A stretch of 64,000 bases of DNA from Longispora albida DSM 44784. Its GTDB lineage: Bacteria; Actinomycetota; Actinomycetes; Mycobacteriales; Micromonosporaceae. This document shows positions 25,723 through 35,009 of this stretch, one piece after another. The notes below the pieces were generated by a model, which saw only the letters and a list, made by a program, of their open reading frames with translations, ran no database searches and had not been told where the DNA came from. The stretch spans positions 231,976 to 295,975 of the forward strand of contig NZ_KB903834.1 of assembly GCF_000379825.1 (NCBI RefSeq). The letters run 5' to 3'. The position numbers and the translations under genes are program-made. Position 1 is the first letter of the stretch; each line of letters opens with the position of its first letter.

Positions 25723-26733
25723 ATGTCCGCAGCCCGCCGTACCGAGGAACTTGACCGCAACCTGGCCCTGGACCTGGTCCGCGTGACCGAGGCGGCAGCG
25801 ATGGCCGCCGGGCGCTGGGTGGGCCGTGGCGACAAGGAAGGCGGGGACGGGGCTGCCGTCGACGCGATGCGGCTCCTGATCAACTCGGTGCCGATGCGCG
25901 GCACGGTCGTCATCGGCGAGGGCGAGAAGGACAACGCCCCGATGCTCTACAACGGCGAGCAGGTCGGCGACGGCTCCGGCGCCGAGGTGGACGTGGCGGT
26001 GGACCCGATCGACGGCACGACCCTGATGTCGAAGGGCATGCCCAACTCGATCGCCGTCCTCGCGGTGACCGAGCGTGGCGCGATGTTCGACCCCTCTGCC
26101 GTGTTCTACATGGAGAAGATGGCCGTCGGCCCGGACGCCGCCGACGTCATCGACTTCTCCGCCCCGATCAAGGAGAACCTGCGCCGGATCGCCAAGGCGA
26201 AGAAGGGCAGCGTCTCCGACGTCACGGTGTGCATCCTCGACCGGCCACGGCACGCCAGCCTGGTGCAGGAGGTCCGCGACGCCGGCGCCCGGATCCGCTT
26301 CATCTCCGACGGTGACGTGGCCGGCGCGATCAGCGCCGCGCGTGAGGGCAGCGAGGTCGACGTCCTGCTCGGCATCGGCGGCACGCCCGAGGGCATCATC
26401 GCCGCCGTCGCGCTCAAGTGCATGGGCGGCGCGCTGCACGGCCGGCTCTGGCCGAAGGACGACGACGAGCGGCAGAAGGCGATCGACGCCGGCCACGACC
26501 TCGACCGGGTACTCACGACCGACGACCTGGTGCGCGGCGACAACATGTTCTTCTGCGCGACCGGCATCACGACGGGCGACCTGCTCAAGGGCGTCCGGTA
26601 CCGGTCCGGCGGCGCCTACACCCAGTCGATCGTGATGCGGTCGAAGTCGGGGACGACCCGCGTGATCGACTCCTACCACCGGCTGGAGAAGCTCCGCGGC
26701 TACTCGCTCGTGGACTTCGACGGCTCCGAGTGA
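25723..26733 (+). CDS. glpX: Class II fructose-1,6-bisphosphatase
   Basis: GlpX dephosphorylates fructose 1,6-bisphosphate in gluconeogenesis; in most actinobacteria it is the main FBPase. The 336-residue protein shows the lithium-sensitive phosphatase metal motifs: [11 protein letters not shown], then [17 protein letters not shown] (DPIDGT), followed by [20 protein letters not shown] and the C-terminal [18 protein letters not shown]. The ATG at 25723 follows AGGAGG at 6 bases; an upstream in-frame ATG would add a basic segment with no homology. With pckG at 32920 the window holds two key gluconeogenic enzymes. A strong hairpin follows the stop. Confidence 0.96.
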   Translation: MSAARRTEELDRNLALDLVRVTEAAAMAAGRWVGRGDKEGGDGAAVDAMRLLINSVPMRGTVVIGEGEKDNAPMLYNGEQVGDGSGAEVDVAVDPIDGTTLMSKGMPNSIAVLAVTERGAMFDPSAVFYMEKMAVGPDAADVIDFSAPIKENLRRIAKAKKGSVSDVTVCILDRPRHASLVQEVRDAGARIRFISDGDVAGAISAAREGSEVDVLLGIGGTPEGIIAAVALKCMGGALHGRLWPKDDDERQKAIDAGHDLDRVLTTDDLVRGDNMFFCATGITTGDLLKGVRYRSGGAYTQSIVMRSKSGTTRVIDSYHRLEKLRGYSLVDFDGSE

Positions 26734-26737
26734 CCAC

Positions 26738-26781
26738 ACGGAAAAGGGGGCACCGGCACCGGCCGGTGCCCCCTTTTCCGT
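26738..26781. terminator. Bidirectional terminator between glpX and the trypsin-like gene
   Basis: A perfect 19-base stem (ACGGAAAAGGGGGCACCGG and complement) with a 6-base loop. The A and T runs inside the arms give a T-rich 3' side in both directions, so it can serve both convergent genes. Confidence 0.9.
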
Positions 26782-27539
26782 CACATCCCGGCGGCCGCGT
26801 TCCTGATCGCGGCCTGGAAGCGTGACACCTGCGTGTACACGCCGGGGAAGTCGGCGCGCGCGCAGCCCTTGCCCCAGCTCACGATGCCGACCTGACGCCA
26901 CTGGCCAGCCGCGTCCCTGCGTACCATCGGGCCGCCCGAGTCGCCCTGGCACGAGTCCTTGCCAGCAGCCCCGGCGCAGAGCATCTCGGCCGCGACGAAG
27001 CCGTACCCGGCGCGCCGGTAGTTCCGCCCGCACGGCTCGTCGGCGACGAACGGCACCTGTGCCTTGCGGAGCTGGTCGACGCTCCAGCCGTCTTCCTTCG
27101 TCGCGCCCCAGCCGACCACTGTGAACTGTCCGCTGTCGAGGGTGCCGTCGGAGGCGAGCGGCAGGGTGGGGGCCTCGATCGGCTTGGCCAGCTTGATCAG
27201 CGCCCAGTCCCGGCCCTCGGTGACGTCCTGGAAGCCGGGCGCCCGGCGTACCGACTGGGAGCGGACCTTCGCCGCCGGCCGCCGCCAGTTCGCACCCGTC
27301 GTGACCTCGATGCTGGTGTCTGGGCCGCTGCCGTCGACGCAGTGGGCGGCGGTGAGGACGAGGTCCTTGCGGTACAGGGATCCGCCGCAGCCCATCGAGA
27401 GGTGCACGACCCACGGGAACTCCCCCGCCGCGGCCGGCGAGCCGCCGACGATCTCGGCGTCGTCGGCCAGGGCCGGGGCAGCCGGGACGACCAGGGCGAG
27501 CAGTGCGGTGAAGGCGATGAGGACGAGGCTGCGACGCAT
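26781..27539 (-). CDS. Secreted trypsin-like serine protease (S1 family)
   Basis: The 252-residue preproenzyme has a signal peptide (about 1-25, ending APALA), a very short propeptide, and the mature start IVGG at residue 30. The catalytic triad is His66 (TAAHC), Asp111 (DWALIKL) and Ser201 (GDSGGP). Asp195 occupies the bottom of the S1 pocket (KDSCQGDSGG), predicting cleavage after Lys or Arg. Six cysteines allow three disulfides. ATG 27539 is preceded by GGAGG, and an upstream in-frame ATG only adds residues before the signal peptide. Similar to Streptomyces trypsin (SprT); probably extracellular nutrient or developmental proteolysis. Confidence 0.95.
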   Translation of the reverse strand: MRRSLVLIAFTALLALVVPAAPALADDAEIVGGSPAAAGEFPWVVHLSMGCGGSLYRKDLVLTAAHCVDGSGPDTSIEVTTGANWRRPAAKVRSQSVRRAPGFQDVTEGRDWALIKLAKPIEAPTLPLASDGTLDSGQFTVVGWGATKEDGWSVDQLRKAQVPFVADEPCGRNYRRAGYGFVAAEMLCAGAAGKDSCQGDSGGPMVRRDAAGQWRQVGIVSWGKGCARADFPGVYTQVSRFQAAIRNAAAGM

Positions 27540-27765
27540 ACCGGGACCTCCAATTGGGATGAAACCCATGTTAAGGGCTCAAGCTATGTGAAACAGCCTC
27601 CCAAGTGCGACGGGCATCCGACACAGGAATGCCGGTTTTTCCCCCGGGCCGAATGGCCGGCGGTACGCTGGACCAGCGGCCGTTTCTGGCGCGCGGCAAT
27701 GGACAGTCAGCAAGCAGTGAGCGCAGTCTGTACCCGCATGTCCACCTAGCAGTGCGGAGACAGTG

Positions 27766-27975
27766 ATGACTGAACGGCACACTCTGAGCATTGTGGACTG
27801 GCACGACGACGGCACGTCCGTCTCGGCATTGTGGACGATCACCCCCGAGGAACGGGCCCAGGTCGAGCATCTGCTCAGCCGGCACTGCGATGTCGGCGGG
27901 CTGATCACACCCGATCAGGCCCGGCAGGCCCGGGAGATCACCAGTACCTGGCTGAGTTACAGCACCACGGACTAG
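27766..27975 (+). CDS. Small hypothetical protein, 69 residues
   Basis: The ATG at 27766 has GCGGAGA upstream at normal spacing. The product (MTERHTLSIVDWHDDGTSVS, then TPEERAQVEHLLSRHCDVGG) is soluble and acidic, with a helix-rich middle. I recognise no family. It lies alone between the trypsin-like and wall-hydrolase genes, preceded by 226 bases in which I see no other gene. Codon use is normal for the window, supporting a real gene. Confidence 0.6.
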   Translation: MTERHTLSIVDWHDDGTSVSALWTITPEERAQVEHLLSRHCDVGGLITPDQARQAREITSTWLSYSTTD

Positions 27976-28015
27976 CCAGGGAGCACCGGCACCAGGGCGG
28001 CCGGCCGGGTACTAC

Positions 28016-28690
28016 CTAGTACCAGCCGGTCGCCTGCGAGTGCGACCAGGCACCGCACGGCGTGCCGTACCGGCCCTTGATGTACCCGAGGCCCCACTTG
28101 ATCTGCGTCTCGGCGCTGGTCTGCCAGTCGGAGCCCACGGTGGCCATCTTGCTGCCCGGCAGGGCCTGCGGGATGCCGTACGCGCCCGAAGAAGAGTTCT
28201 TCGCGGTCACGTTCCACTTGCTCTCTTTGGTCCACAGCTTGGACAGGCAGGGCATCTGGTCGAGCCCGAAGCCGCCGGCCAGCAGCAGCGCGCAGCCAGC
28301 CGCCTGGTGGCCCGTGTACTGGGCGCAGGAGGTCGGGACCGGCCCGTCGTACGGCTTCACCGGGCCCATCGACGCACCCGGCGTCGGGGTCGGCGTGGCC
28401 TTGGAGGCTTTGGCGTCGGCGGCCTTGACCGCGTCCGTCATGGTCTTGCCCAGCTCGTCGGCCCTGCCCTTGGCGTCGGTCTCGGCCTGGCGCCTGGCCG
28501 CACGGCTGGCCCTGTCCAGCTCGCCGATCCGCTGACGGTCGGCCTGGAGTTCGGTGGCCTGCGCCGCGAGCCGGGCGTTGTCGGAGACGACGTCCTTCTC
28601 CGTGCTGGTCTTCAGGCCCATGTAGCCGCCGGCCGCGAGGGCCAGCACCAGGATGAGGCTCGCGAGAACCCGGATCACACCGCGCCGCAC
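28016..28690 (-). CDS. Secreted or membrane-anchored lytic transglycosylase-like protein
   Basis: The 224-residue protein has an N-terminal membrane or signal segment (about 6-25), a coiled-coil stalk (about 30-95, rich in Ala, Arg, Glu), a Thr/Pro linker (ATPTPTPGASMG) and a C-terminal lysozyme-like domain. In that domain, LWTKESKWNVTAKNSSSGAY with GIPQALPGSKM is the core of actinobacterial transglycosylase (SLT/Rpf-like) domains, the Glu in TKES being the presumed catalytic acid. It should cut peptidoglycan glycan strands. Two cysteine pairs may form disulfides. A short inverted repeat (GGTACTA / TAGTACC, 28008-28023) covers its stop codon. Confidence 0.85.
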   Translation of the reverse strand: MRRGVIRVLASLILVLALAAGGYMGLKTSTEKDVVSDNARLAAQATELQADRQRIGELDRASRAARRQAETDAKGRADELGKTMTDAVKAADAKASKATPTPTPGASMGPVKPYDGPVPTSCAQYTGHQAAGCALLLAGGFGLDQMPCLSKLWTKESKWNVTAKNSSSGAYGIPQALPGSKMATVGSDWQTSAETQIKWGLGYIKGRYGTPCGAWSHSQATGWY

Positions 28691-28740
28691 GCGCCCTGTC
28701 CTTCCGCCGGCAACACCTGCAAAGGCTCACTTTGGCGCAC

Positions 28741-28770
28741 GACGGCCGCGGGCACCAGCCCGCGGCCGTC
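28741..28770 (-). terminator. Terminator after phoH2
   Basis: A perfect 13-base stem GACGGCCGCGGGC / GCCCGCGGCCGTC with an ACCA loop, 42 bases beyond the phoH2 stop and before the next gene on the same strand. Confidence 0.75.
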
Positions 28771-28811
28771 CATTTGTGACCCAGGTCACACTACTTTGCG
28801 TTACTCGTCAA

Positions 28812-30107
28812 TCACATAGGAAGGTCTTCCAGCAGGTCGGTCACGACTTCGGCGATCTCACTGCGCTCCGACCGGGTCAGCGTGACGTGCGCAAAGAGCG
28901 GGTGCCCCTTCAGCGCCTCGATCACGGCGGTGACGCCGTCGTGCCGCCCCACCCTGAGGTTGTCACGTTGCGCGACGTCGTGGGTGAGCACGACCTTGGA
29001 TCCTGTACCGATCCGCGAGAGCACCGTCAGCAGCACGTTGCGCTCCAGCGACTGGGCCTCGTCCACGATCACGAAGGCGTCGTGCAGCGAACGGCCCCGG
29101 ATGTGCGTCAGGGGCAGCACCTCGAGCATCCCCCGCGAGAGCACCTCGTCGAGCACGTTCTCGTGGATGACGGCGCCCAGCGTGTCGAACACCGCCTGCG
29201 CCCACGGCGACATCTTCTCCGTCTCGGAACCGGGCAGGTAGCCCAGCTCCTGGCCACCGACCGCGTACAACGGGCGGAAGACGATCACCTTCTTGTGCCG
29301 GTGGCGTTCGAGGGTCTGCTCCAGGCCGGCGCACAGCGCGAGCGCCGACTTGCCGGTACCGGCCCGGCCGCCCAGCGACACGATGCCGACCGACTCGTCC
29401 AGCAGCAGATCGAGCGCGACCCGCTGCTCCGCCGACCGGCCGTGCAGGCCGAACACCTCCCGGTCGCCCCTGACCAGCCGGACCGACTTGTCCGGCTGCA
29501 CCCTGGCGAGCGCCGAGCCCTTCGTACTGTGCAGGACCAGGCCGGTGTGGCACGGCAGGCCCTGGGCCTCGGCGACATCGACACTCTCCCCCGCGTACAG
29601 CTGCCGGATCTCCTCCTCGCCGACCGTGAGGTCGGCGATGCCCGTCCACGTGGGATCGGAGGCCTGCCCGTGCCGGTACTCATCGGCTGGCAGTCCGACG
29701 GCCGCCGCCTTCACCCGCAACGGCATGTCCTTGGTGACCAGCACCGTCTCGCGCTTCTCCGCCTGGAGGCTGAGCGCGACGGCGAGGATCCGGACGTCGT
29801 TGCTGTCCGCGCGCAGCCCCGGGGGCAGCACGGTGGGATCGGCGTGGTTGAGCTCGACGACCAGGGTGCCCCCGTGGTCGTTGGCCGGCAACGGCTGGTC
29901 GAGCCTGCCGTGCTGGATCCGCAGGTCGTCGAGCAGCCGCAGGGACTGCCGGGCGAACCAGCCGAGCTCGGGATGGTGGCGCTTGGCCTCCAGTTCGGAG
30001 ATGACCACCAGCGGGATGACGACCTCGTGCTCGGCGAACCTCAGGAACGCAGCCGGGTCGGAGAGCAGGACGGAAGTGTCAAGGACGAAAGTGCGACGTG
30101 TGCTCAC
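28812..30107 (-). CDS. phoH2: PIN-domain/PhoH ATPase fusion (PhoH2)
   Basis: PhoH2 proteins combine a PIN ribonuclease with a PhoH helicase-like ATPase and, in mycobacteria, act as RNA helicase/RNase. The 431-residue protein has the PIN domain at about 1-140 ([13 protein letters not shown] with the first acidic residue, [37 protein letters not shown]). The PhoH domain spans about 225-430, with Walker [10 protein letters not shown], Walker [12 protein letters not shown] and the [16 protein letters not shown] motif. The ATG at 30107 gives the usual N-terminus. In M. tuberculosis the homologue lies in the same gene neighbourhood. Confidence 0.94.
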   Translation of the reverse strand: MSTRRTFVLDTSVLLSDPAAFLRFAEHEVVIPLVVISELEAKRHHPELGWFARQSLRLLDDLRIQHGRLDQPLPANDHGGTLVVELNHADPTVLPPGLRADSNDVRILAVALSLQAEKRETVLVTKDMPLRVKAAAVGLPADEYRHGQASDPTWTGIADLTVGEEEIRQLYAGESVDVAEAQGLPCHTGLVLHSTKGSALARVQPDKSVRLVRGDREVFGLHGRSAEQRVALDLLLDESVGIVSLGGRAGTGKSALALCAGLEQTLERHRHKKVIVFRPLYAVGGQELGYLPGSETEKMSPWAQAVFDTLGAVIHENVLDEVLSRGMLEVLPLTHIRGRSLHDAFVIVDEAQSLERNVLLTVLSRIGTGSKVVLTHDVAQRDNLRVGRHDGVTAVIEALKGHPLFAHVTLTRSERSEIAEVVTDLLEDLPM

Positions 30108-30308
30108 TCAGGCCTCCTGCGCGACCCGGGCCTACGCCGGGCCACGCTTCGACGGTAGCCCCGGGAGAGCAGCTCAGCCAGTAGCGGCGCGAGAGTTTTC
30201 GGTGAGAAGATCTTGCCTTCGCGGACCGGCTGTTATGGACAAACAGGCAATCTCGCCTGGCCACCCGGTGTTACCGGCCAGTCACCGAGCCGCGTGAGTG
30301 AGCGGTGC

Positions 30309-31088
30309 TCAGCCGCCGAATCTGCGCTGACGGTCGGCATAGGACCGCAGGGCGCGCAGGAAGTCGACGTGCCGGAAGTCCGGCCAGTTCGCCTCGTGGA
30401 AGTAGAACTCGCTGTACGCGCTCTGCCAGAGCAGGAAGCCGGACAGCCGCTGCTCCCCGCTCGTCCGGATCACCAGGTCCGGATCAGGCTGGCCCTTCGT
30501 GTACATGTGCTCGGAGATGTGGTCGACGTCGAGGATGCCGGCCAGCTCCTCGATGCTGGTACCGGCCTCGGCGTGCTGCTGGAGCAGCGCACGGACCGCG
30601 TCGGCGATCTCCTGCCTGCCGCCGTACCCGACGGCCAGGTTGACCTGCGCACCCCCGGTACGGTCCGCGGTGCGCTCCTCGGCGGCCTTGAGGCGCTCCG
30701 CGAGGATCTGCGGGAGGACGTCACGGGTACCGACGACGCGCAGCCGCCACGGGTTGCCGTCGTCGGCCAGGTCGGTCGCCAGGTCACCGATGATCCGGAT
30801 CAGCGGGTCGAGTTCGGCGGCCGGCCGGTTCAGGTTCTCCGTCGACAGCAGGAACAGCGTCACGACCTCGACCCCGGCGTCGTCGCACCACCGGATCAGG
30901 TTCTCGATCTTCGCGGCTCCGACCCGGTGACCGTCGTTCGGGTCGACGTAGCCCATCTCCTTGGCCCAGCGGCGGTTGCCGTCGACCATGACGCCGACAT
31001 GCCGCGGCCGCGGCTTCCCGGCTAACTTGCCGGTCAGCAACTGTTCGTAGAAGGAGTAGACCAGATTCCGAAGACCCACGACCGTCAC
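30309..31088 (-). CDS. uppS: Short-chain cis-isoprenyl diphosphate synthase (UppS family)
   Basis: This cis-prenyltransferase of about 259 residues condenses IPP with an allylic diphosphate to make polyprenyl carriers for cell-wall synthesis. Motifs are PRHVGVMVDGNRRWAKEMGY (catalytic Asp), NDGHRVGAAKIENLIRWC, VTLFLLSTENLNRP, QVNLAVGYGGRQEI and DLVIRTSGEQRLSGFLLWQS with YSEFYF. The N-terminal extension (NLVYSFYEQLLTGKL) resembles that of M. tuberculosis Rv1086, which makes the short omega-E,Z-farnesyl diphosphate, so a short product is likely. Start is either GTG 31088 or GTG 31079; neither has a clear ribosome site. Confidence 0.92.
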   Translation of the reverse strand: MTVVGLRNLVYSFYEQLLTGKLAGKPRPRHVGVMVDGNRRWAKEMGYVDPNDGHRVGAAKIENLIRWCDDAGVEVVTLFLLSTENLNRPAAELDPLIRIIGDLATDLADDGNPWRLRVVGTRDVLPQILAERLKAAEERTADRTGGAQVNLAVGYGGRQEIADAVRALLQQHAEAGTSIEELAGILDVDHISEHMYTKGQPDPDLVIRTSGEQRLSGFLLWQSAYSEFYFHEANWPDFRHVDFLRALRSYADRQRRFGG

Positions 31089-31226
31089 GATAAACCCGCC
31101 GGTCAGGGTCGGGCACCCCCACCCAGGAAACCTGCACAGGATCTCCGCGTCCGGGTACACCTCACTCAAGTTTTTGATCTTGATCTCACCTGAAGTGGCC
31201 TGGTGAGGGCGGGGCTGGCAAGCGTC

Positions 31227-31265
31227 GGGCCCGCCCGCATACCGGTGTTGTATGCGGGCGGGCCC
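31227..31265 (-). terminator. Terminator after the metalloprotease gene
   Basis: A perfect 16-base stem (GGGCCCGCCCGCATAC and complement) with a 7-base loop, 40 bases beyond the metalloprotease stop. Confidence 0.85.
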
Positions 31266-31304
31266 AACGCGCAGTCCAGCGTCGTCCTCACCAGGTCCAG
31301 ACGG

Positions 31305-32684
31305 TCAGAGGATGCCTCGGGCCTGGAAGGCGGCCTTCACCTGGGTCGCGGCGGTGCTGCCGAACATGGTCTGCGCGGTCGCCACGGTCTTGGTGGCCGC
31401 CGCGGAGAACGTGGTACCAGGGGCGAAGCCGAACTGCGCCTCCAGGATCACCTTGTTCGCGTTGGTCCGGCCGAGCGCGATGTTGATGTCCATCAGCGCA
31501 CGGGACCAGATCTCGCCGTCGTCGTGCACCTCGCCGGCGATGTCACCCGGGTACACCTTGTTGCCGTCGGTGCGGCGCAGGCAGTGCGGGGTGCTGGAGG
31601 TGTAGGACACCGCGTCCCAGTCGCCGACGCACGCCCACGGGGTGACGGAGGTGTTCGGGCTGACGGCCTGGGACATCGTGTAGGCCCAGTAGTCGCCGAA
31701 GCCCTCGCCGATCGCGCCGGACTCGTTGGTCGTGCCGAAGCCGGGCACCTGGGCGTCGTGGATCGCGTGGCCGTACTCGTGCCAGATGATCTCGGCGTCC
31801 TCGGCGTCGTCCACGCCGCCGGTGCCGAAGGTGATCTGGTCACGCGCCGGGTCGTAGTAGGAGTTGTCGGCGGTCAGGCCGGTCGTCCGGTAGTCCTGCG
31901 ACTCGTTGTTGACGCCGGTGAAGCCCAGGCTCTGGATGTACTCCTGGGTGGTCGTGATGTGGTAGTACCCCATGACCTGCTCGAACCCGGCCTGCGAGCG
32001 GTCGAAGGCGTAGGTGCCCGAGGTCGAGGTCACCGGCTTCTTGCTGGTGTTGTTCGCGAAGTCGCCGACCAGCTTGCTCGAAGCCGTCATCCGGTTCAGC
32101 GTCACCGTCTTGTACTGGAACGCCGACAGCGGGTCGGTGTCCTTCAGGTTCGGGTTCTGCTGGGTGACGAGCGGGCTCGGGTCGAAGACCTTACCGGTGC
32201 CGGTGGCGTGCTTGACGAGCGGCGTGCTGGACAGGACCTGCCCGGTACCGGCGTCGACGAGGGTGCTCACCGACCCGCCGGTCTCCGGCTCGGTGCTGAC
32301 CTGCCAGGCCAGCTTGGCCTGCGCGCCGGGCACGACGACGAGGCGCGACTTGTAGGCCGGCCCGCCGGTACGGTGCTGGGCGGCCAGGCCGGCCTTCGAC
32401 GAGCCGACAGCCGGGCTCGCCGCGAAGCCACGGGGCAGCCCGGAGACGGCGATGCGGCCATCGTCCACAGTCTCCTGGCCGGTGGCCTTGCTGACGTGCT
32501 TCGCGTAGAACCCGCCGAGCACCGGGTGCCCGGCGAACGTCTGCTCGTACCAGTAGTGCTTGGCCAGCAGCGACTCCTTGACCGCGACGAGTTCCATCCC
32601 GTCTTCGGCCTGGGCCGGGGCTCCGACGACCAGCAGGCCGCCGGCGACGGCAGCGGCCAGGGTCAGCCTCGCGAGAGATTTCAT
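31305..32684 (-). CDS. Secreted M36 (fungalysin-like) zinc metalloprotease
   Basis: The 459-residue preproprotein begins with a signal peptide (about 1-26, ending GAPAQA). An FTP/PepSY-type propeptide (about 30-150: WYEQTFAGHPVLGGFYAKHV, LAWQVSTEPETG, VDAGTGQVL) acts as chaperone and inhibitor. The catalytic domain has the zinc site HEYGH starting at His302, followed by ESGAIGEGFGDYWA, where the Glu is the third zinc ligand. The remainder (EIWSRALMDINIALGRTNAN) fits the M36/M4 fold. ATG 32684 is preceded by GGAGGTGCGC; a GTG six bases further up is less likely. It is probably an extracellular protease of the same secretome as the trypsin-like enzyme. Confidence 0.9.
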   Translation of the reverse strand: MKSLARLTLAAAVAGGLLVVGAPAQAEDGMELVAVKESLLAKHYWYEQTFAGHPVLGGFYAKHVSKATGQETVDDGRIAVSGLPRGFAASPAVGSSKAGLAAQHRTGGPAYKSRLVVVPGAQAKLAWQVSTEPETGGSVSTLVDAGTGQVLSSTPLVKHATGTGKVFDPSPLVTQQNPNLKDTDPLSAFQYKTVTLNRMTASSKLVGDFANNTSKKPVTSTSGTYAFDRSQAGFEQVMGYYHITTTQEYIQSLGFTGVNNESQDYRTTGLTADNSYYDPARDQITFGTGGVDDAEDAEIIWHEYGHAIHDAQVPGFGTTNESGAIGEGFGDYWAYTMSQAVSPNTSVTPWACVGDWDAVSYTSSTPHCLRRTDGNKVYPGDIAGEVHDDGEIWSRALMDINIALGRTNANKVILEAQFGFAPGTTFSAAATKTVATAQTMFGSTAATQVKAAFQARGIL

Positions 32685-32858
32685 GCGCACCTCCGCCTCG
32701 CGACCCGGCGGTTGCCCCGACTACGCACACCAGGTCGAATCCAATTAGGCGGGACATTAGCTGCCTGCGGAGGCGCAGGGGAAGAGATTCTCCGGCGTAA
32801 ATGCTTAAGAGCAGCAAATATTTGCCTTAAGCGCTGCTGCGGTGATCGCGCACAGTGA

Positions 32859-32890
32859 AGGCGGGGAGCTCCGGCCCGAGCTCCCCGCCT
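32859..32890 (-). terminator. Terminator after pckG
   Basis: A 13-base stem AGGCGGGGAGCTC / GAGCTCCCCGCCT with a 6-base loop, 29 bases beyond the pckG stop. Confidence 0.8.
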
Positions 32891-32919
32891 AGATCACTGC
32901 ACCCACTGTGGAGTGATGG

Positions 32920-34752
32920 TTACTCCATGCCGAGGCGGGCCTTGAGGGCGTCCAGCTCGGCGCCGAGCACGCCCGGCAGCTTGTCGCCGAACTTGTCGAA
33001 CCACTCCTGGATCTGCGGCACCTCGGCCTTCCACTCCTCGGCGTCGACCCTGAGCACGGCCTCGAGGTCCTCACGGGTCAGGTCGAGGCCCGACACGTCG
33101 ATGCCGTCGGCGGTCGGCACGTAGCCGATCGGGGTCTCGATCGCCTCGGCCTTGCCCTCCAGCCGCTCGACGACCCACTTGAGCACCCGGCTGTTCTCGC
33201 CGAATCCGGGCCACAGGAACTGGCCCTCGTCGCCACGGCGGAACCAGTTCACGTAGAAGATCTTGGGGAGCTTGCTGGCGTCGCCGTCGACGCCCTTGCC
33301 CATCTCGATCCAGTGCCGGAAGTAGTCACCGGCGTTGTAGCCGATGAAGGGCAGCATGGCCATCGGGTCGCGCCGGACGACACCCACCGCGCCGACAGCC
33401 GCCGCCGTGGTCTCGCTCGACAGGGTCGCGCCCTGGAACACGCCGTGCACCCAGTCGCGGGACTCGCTGACCAGCGGGATCGTGGTCTTGCGGCGGCCAC
33501 CGAACAGGATGGCGTCGATCGGCACGCCGTTCGGGTTGTCGTAGTCCGGCGACAGGATCGGGCACTGCTCGATCGGGGTGCAGAACCGGGAGTTCGGGTG
33601 GCTGGAGACGCCCTCGGAGTCCGGGGTCCAGTCCTTGCCGTGCCAGTCGATCAGGTGCGCGGGCGGCTCGCCCATGCCCTCCCACCAGATGTCGCCCTCG
33701 TCGGTGAGCGCGACGTTGGTGAACAGCGAGTTGCCCTTCGCGATGGTGCGCATCGCGTTCGGGTTGGTGGTGTGGTCGGTGCCCGGCGCGACACCGAACA
33801 GGCCGAACTCCGGGTTGACGGCGTACAGGCGGCCGTCCTCACCGAAGCGCATCCACGCGATGTCGTCGCCGAGGGTCTCGACCTTCCAGCCCGGGATGGT
33901 CGGCTCCAGCATGGCGAGGTTGGTCTTGCCGCAGGCGCTCGGGAAGGCACCGGTCACGTGGTAGACCTTGCCCTCCGGCGAGGTCAGCTTGAGGATCAGC
34001 ATGTGCTCGGCCAGCCAGCCCTCGTCGCGGCCCATGACGCTGGCGATCCGCAGCGAGTAGCACTTCTTGCCGAGCAGGGAGTTGCCGCCGTAGCCGGAGC
34101 CGAAGCTCCAGATCGTCCGCTCCTCCGGGAAGTGGGTGATGTACTTGGTCTCGCTGCACGGCCACGCCACGTCGGCCTGGCCGGGCTTGAGCGGCGCGCC
34201 GACCGAGTGCAGGGCCGGGACGTAGTCCGCGTCGGTACCCATCGCCTCGAGGACGTGCGAGCCCATCCGGGTCATGATCCGCATCGAGCAGACCACGTAC
34301 GCGGAGTCGGTGATCTCGACACCGAACATCGGGGACTCGGCGGTCAGCGGGCCCATGCAGAACGGGATGACGTACATCGTCCGGCCGGTCATGCAGCCCT
34401 TGTACAGGCCCGTCATGAGCTGCTTCATCTCGGACGGGGCCATCCAGTTGTTCGTGGGGCCGGCGTCGGCGGGGTCCACGGAACAGATGTAGGTGCGCTC
34501 CTCGACCCGGGCGACGTCGGTCGGGTCGGTCCGTGTCCAGAATGAGTTGGGCTTGATCTCCTCGTTCAGCCGGACCATCGTGCCGGCCTCGACCAGCTCG
34601 TCGGTGAGGCGCTTCCACTCGTCGTCCGAGCCGTCGACCCACACCACCCGGTCGGGGGTGGTGAGCTCAGCGACCTCGCGTACCCATGCGAGCAGCCGCG
34701 GGTGCTGGGTCGGAGCGGCTTCGAGGCCCGGGATCGTGGCCGGAGCTGTCAT
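32920..34752 (-). CDS. pckG: Phosphoenolpyruvate carboxykinase (GTP)
   Basis: PckG converts oxaloacetate and GTP to PEP, CO2 and GDP at the entry to gluconeogenesis. The 610-residue protein has the GTP-type motifs: [29 protein letters not shown], the kinase loop [12 protein letters not shown] with the reactive Cys274, the metal-binding [20 protein letters not shown], and [15 protein letters not shown]. Start ATG 34752 follows AGGAG at a good distance. Its promoter region carries a Rex-like operator (34844-34861), suggesting response to the NADH/NAD ratio. Its partner in gluconeogenesis, glpX, lies 7 kb away. Confidence 0.97.
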   Translation of the reverse strand: MTAPATIPGLEAAPTQHPRLLAWVREVAELTTPDRVVWVDGSDDEWKRLTDELVEAGTMVRLNEEIKPNSFWTRTDPTDVARVEERTYICSVDPADAGPTNNWMAPSEMKQLMTGLYKGCMTGRTMYVIPFCMGPLTAESPMFGVEITDSAYVVCSMRIMTRMGSHVLEAMGTDADYVPALHSVGAPLKPGQADVAWPCSETKYITHFPEERTIWSFGSGYGGNSLLGKKCYSLRIASVMGRDEGWLAEHMLILKLTSPEGKVYHVTGAFPSACGKTNLAMLEPTIPGWKVETLGDDIAWMRFGEDGRLYAVNPEFGLFGVAPGTDHTTNPNAMRTIAKGNSLFTNVALTDEGDIWWEGMGEPPAHLIDWHGKDWTPDSEGVSSHPNSRFCTPIEQCPILSPDYDNPNGVPIDAILFGGRRKTTIPLVSESRDWVHGVFQGATLSSETTAAAVGAVGVVRRDPMAMLPFIGYNAGDYFRHWIEMGKGVDGDASKLPKIFYVNWFRRGDEGQFLWPGFGENSRVLKWVVERLEGKAEAIETPIGYVPTADGIDVSGLDLTREDLEAVLRVDAEEWKAEVPQIQEWFDKFGDKLPGVLGAELDALKARLGME

Positions 34753-34843
34753 GGGGAAATCTCCTCGTAGACGACAAAGCAGGCGCAAGCCCACCTGGTG
34801 GATGCAGCCTAAACCGGCAGCTCACACGGGGCATCTCAAGCTC

Positions 34844-34861
34844 TTGTGAACAACTGCACAA
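34844..34861. promoter_or_regulatory. Rex-like redox operator upstream of pckG
   Basis: TTGTGAA-CAAC-TGCACAA matches the Rex consensus (TTGTGAA, four bases, TTCACAA) with one mismatch in the right half. It lies 92-109 bases before the pckG start and about 150 bases before the divergent CGNR gene. No rex gene is in the window. Confidence 0.5.
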
Positions 34862-35009
34862 GGTGATGCTGCCTGCGCGGTCCCTGCAGTTTCATGCGTC
34901 TTCATGTCTGATTCGCGCCAAGTTTGCGCATGGGCTGAAAGTTCGGCGGAAAAAATTCAGCACGACCGAGCATTTTTTCTTACGGGTTGAACCGTTGTAA
35001 TCTGGTGGC

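Noticed and set aside
28691-28811. Possible c-di-AMP (ydaO) riboswitch upstream of the wall-hydrolase gene
   Set aside because: Such riboswitches often precede actinobacterial wall hydrolases, but the gap is only about 120 bases and holds the phoH2 terminator instead.
30079-30308. A small minus-strand frame between phoH2 and uppS
   Set aside because: No ribosome site, no homology pattern, and it overlaps the phoH2 5' end. I treat 30108-30308 as promoter DNA.
34950-34978. AAAAAAT / ATTTTTT inverted repeat as a terminator
   Set aside because: It lies between divergent genes (pckG and CGNR), where no transcript needs to end. More likely it is promoter-related AT-rich DNA.
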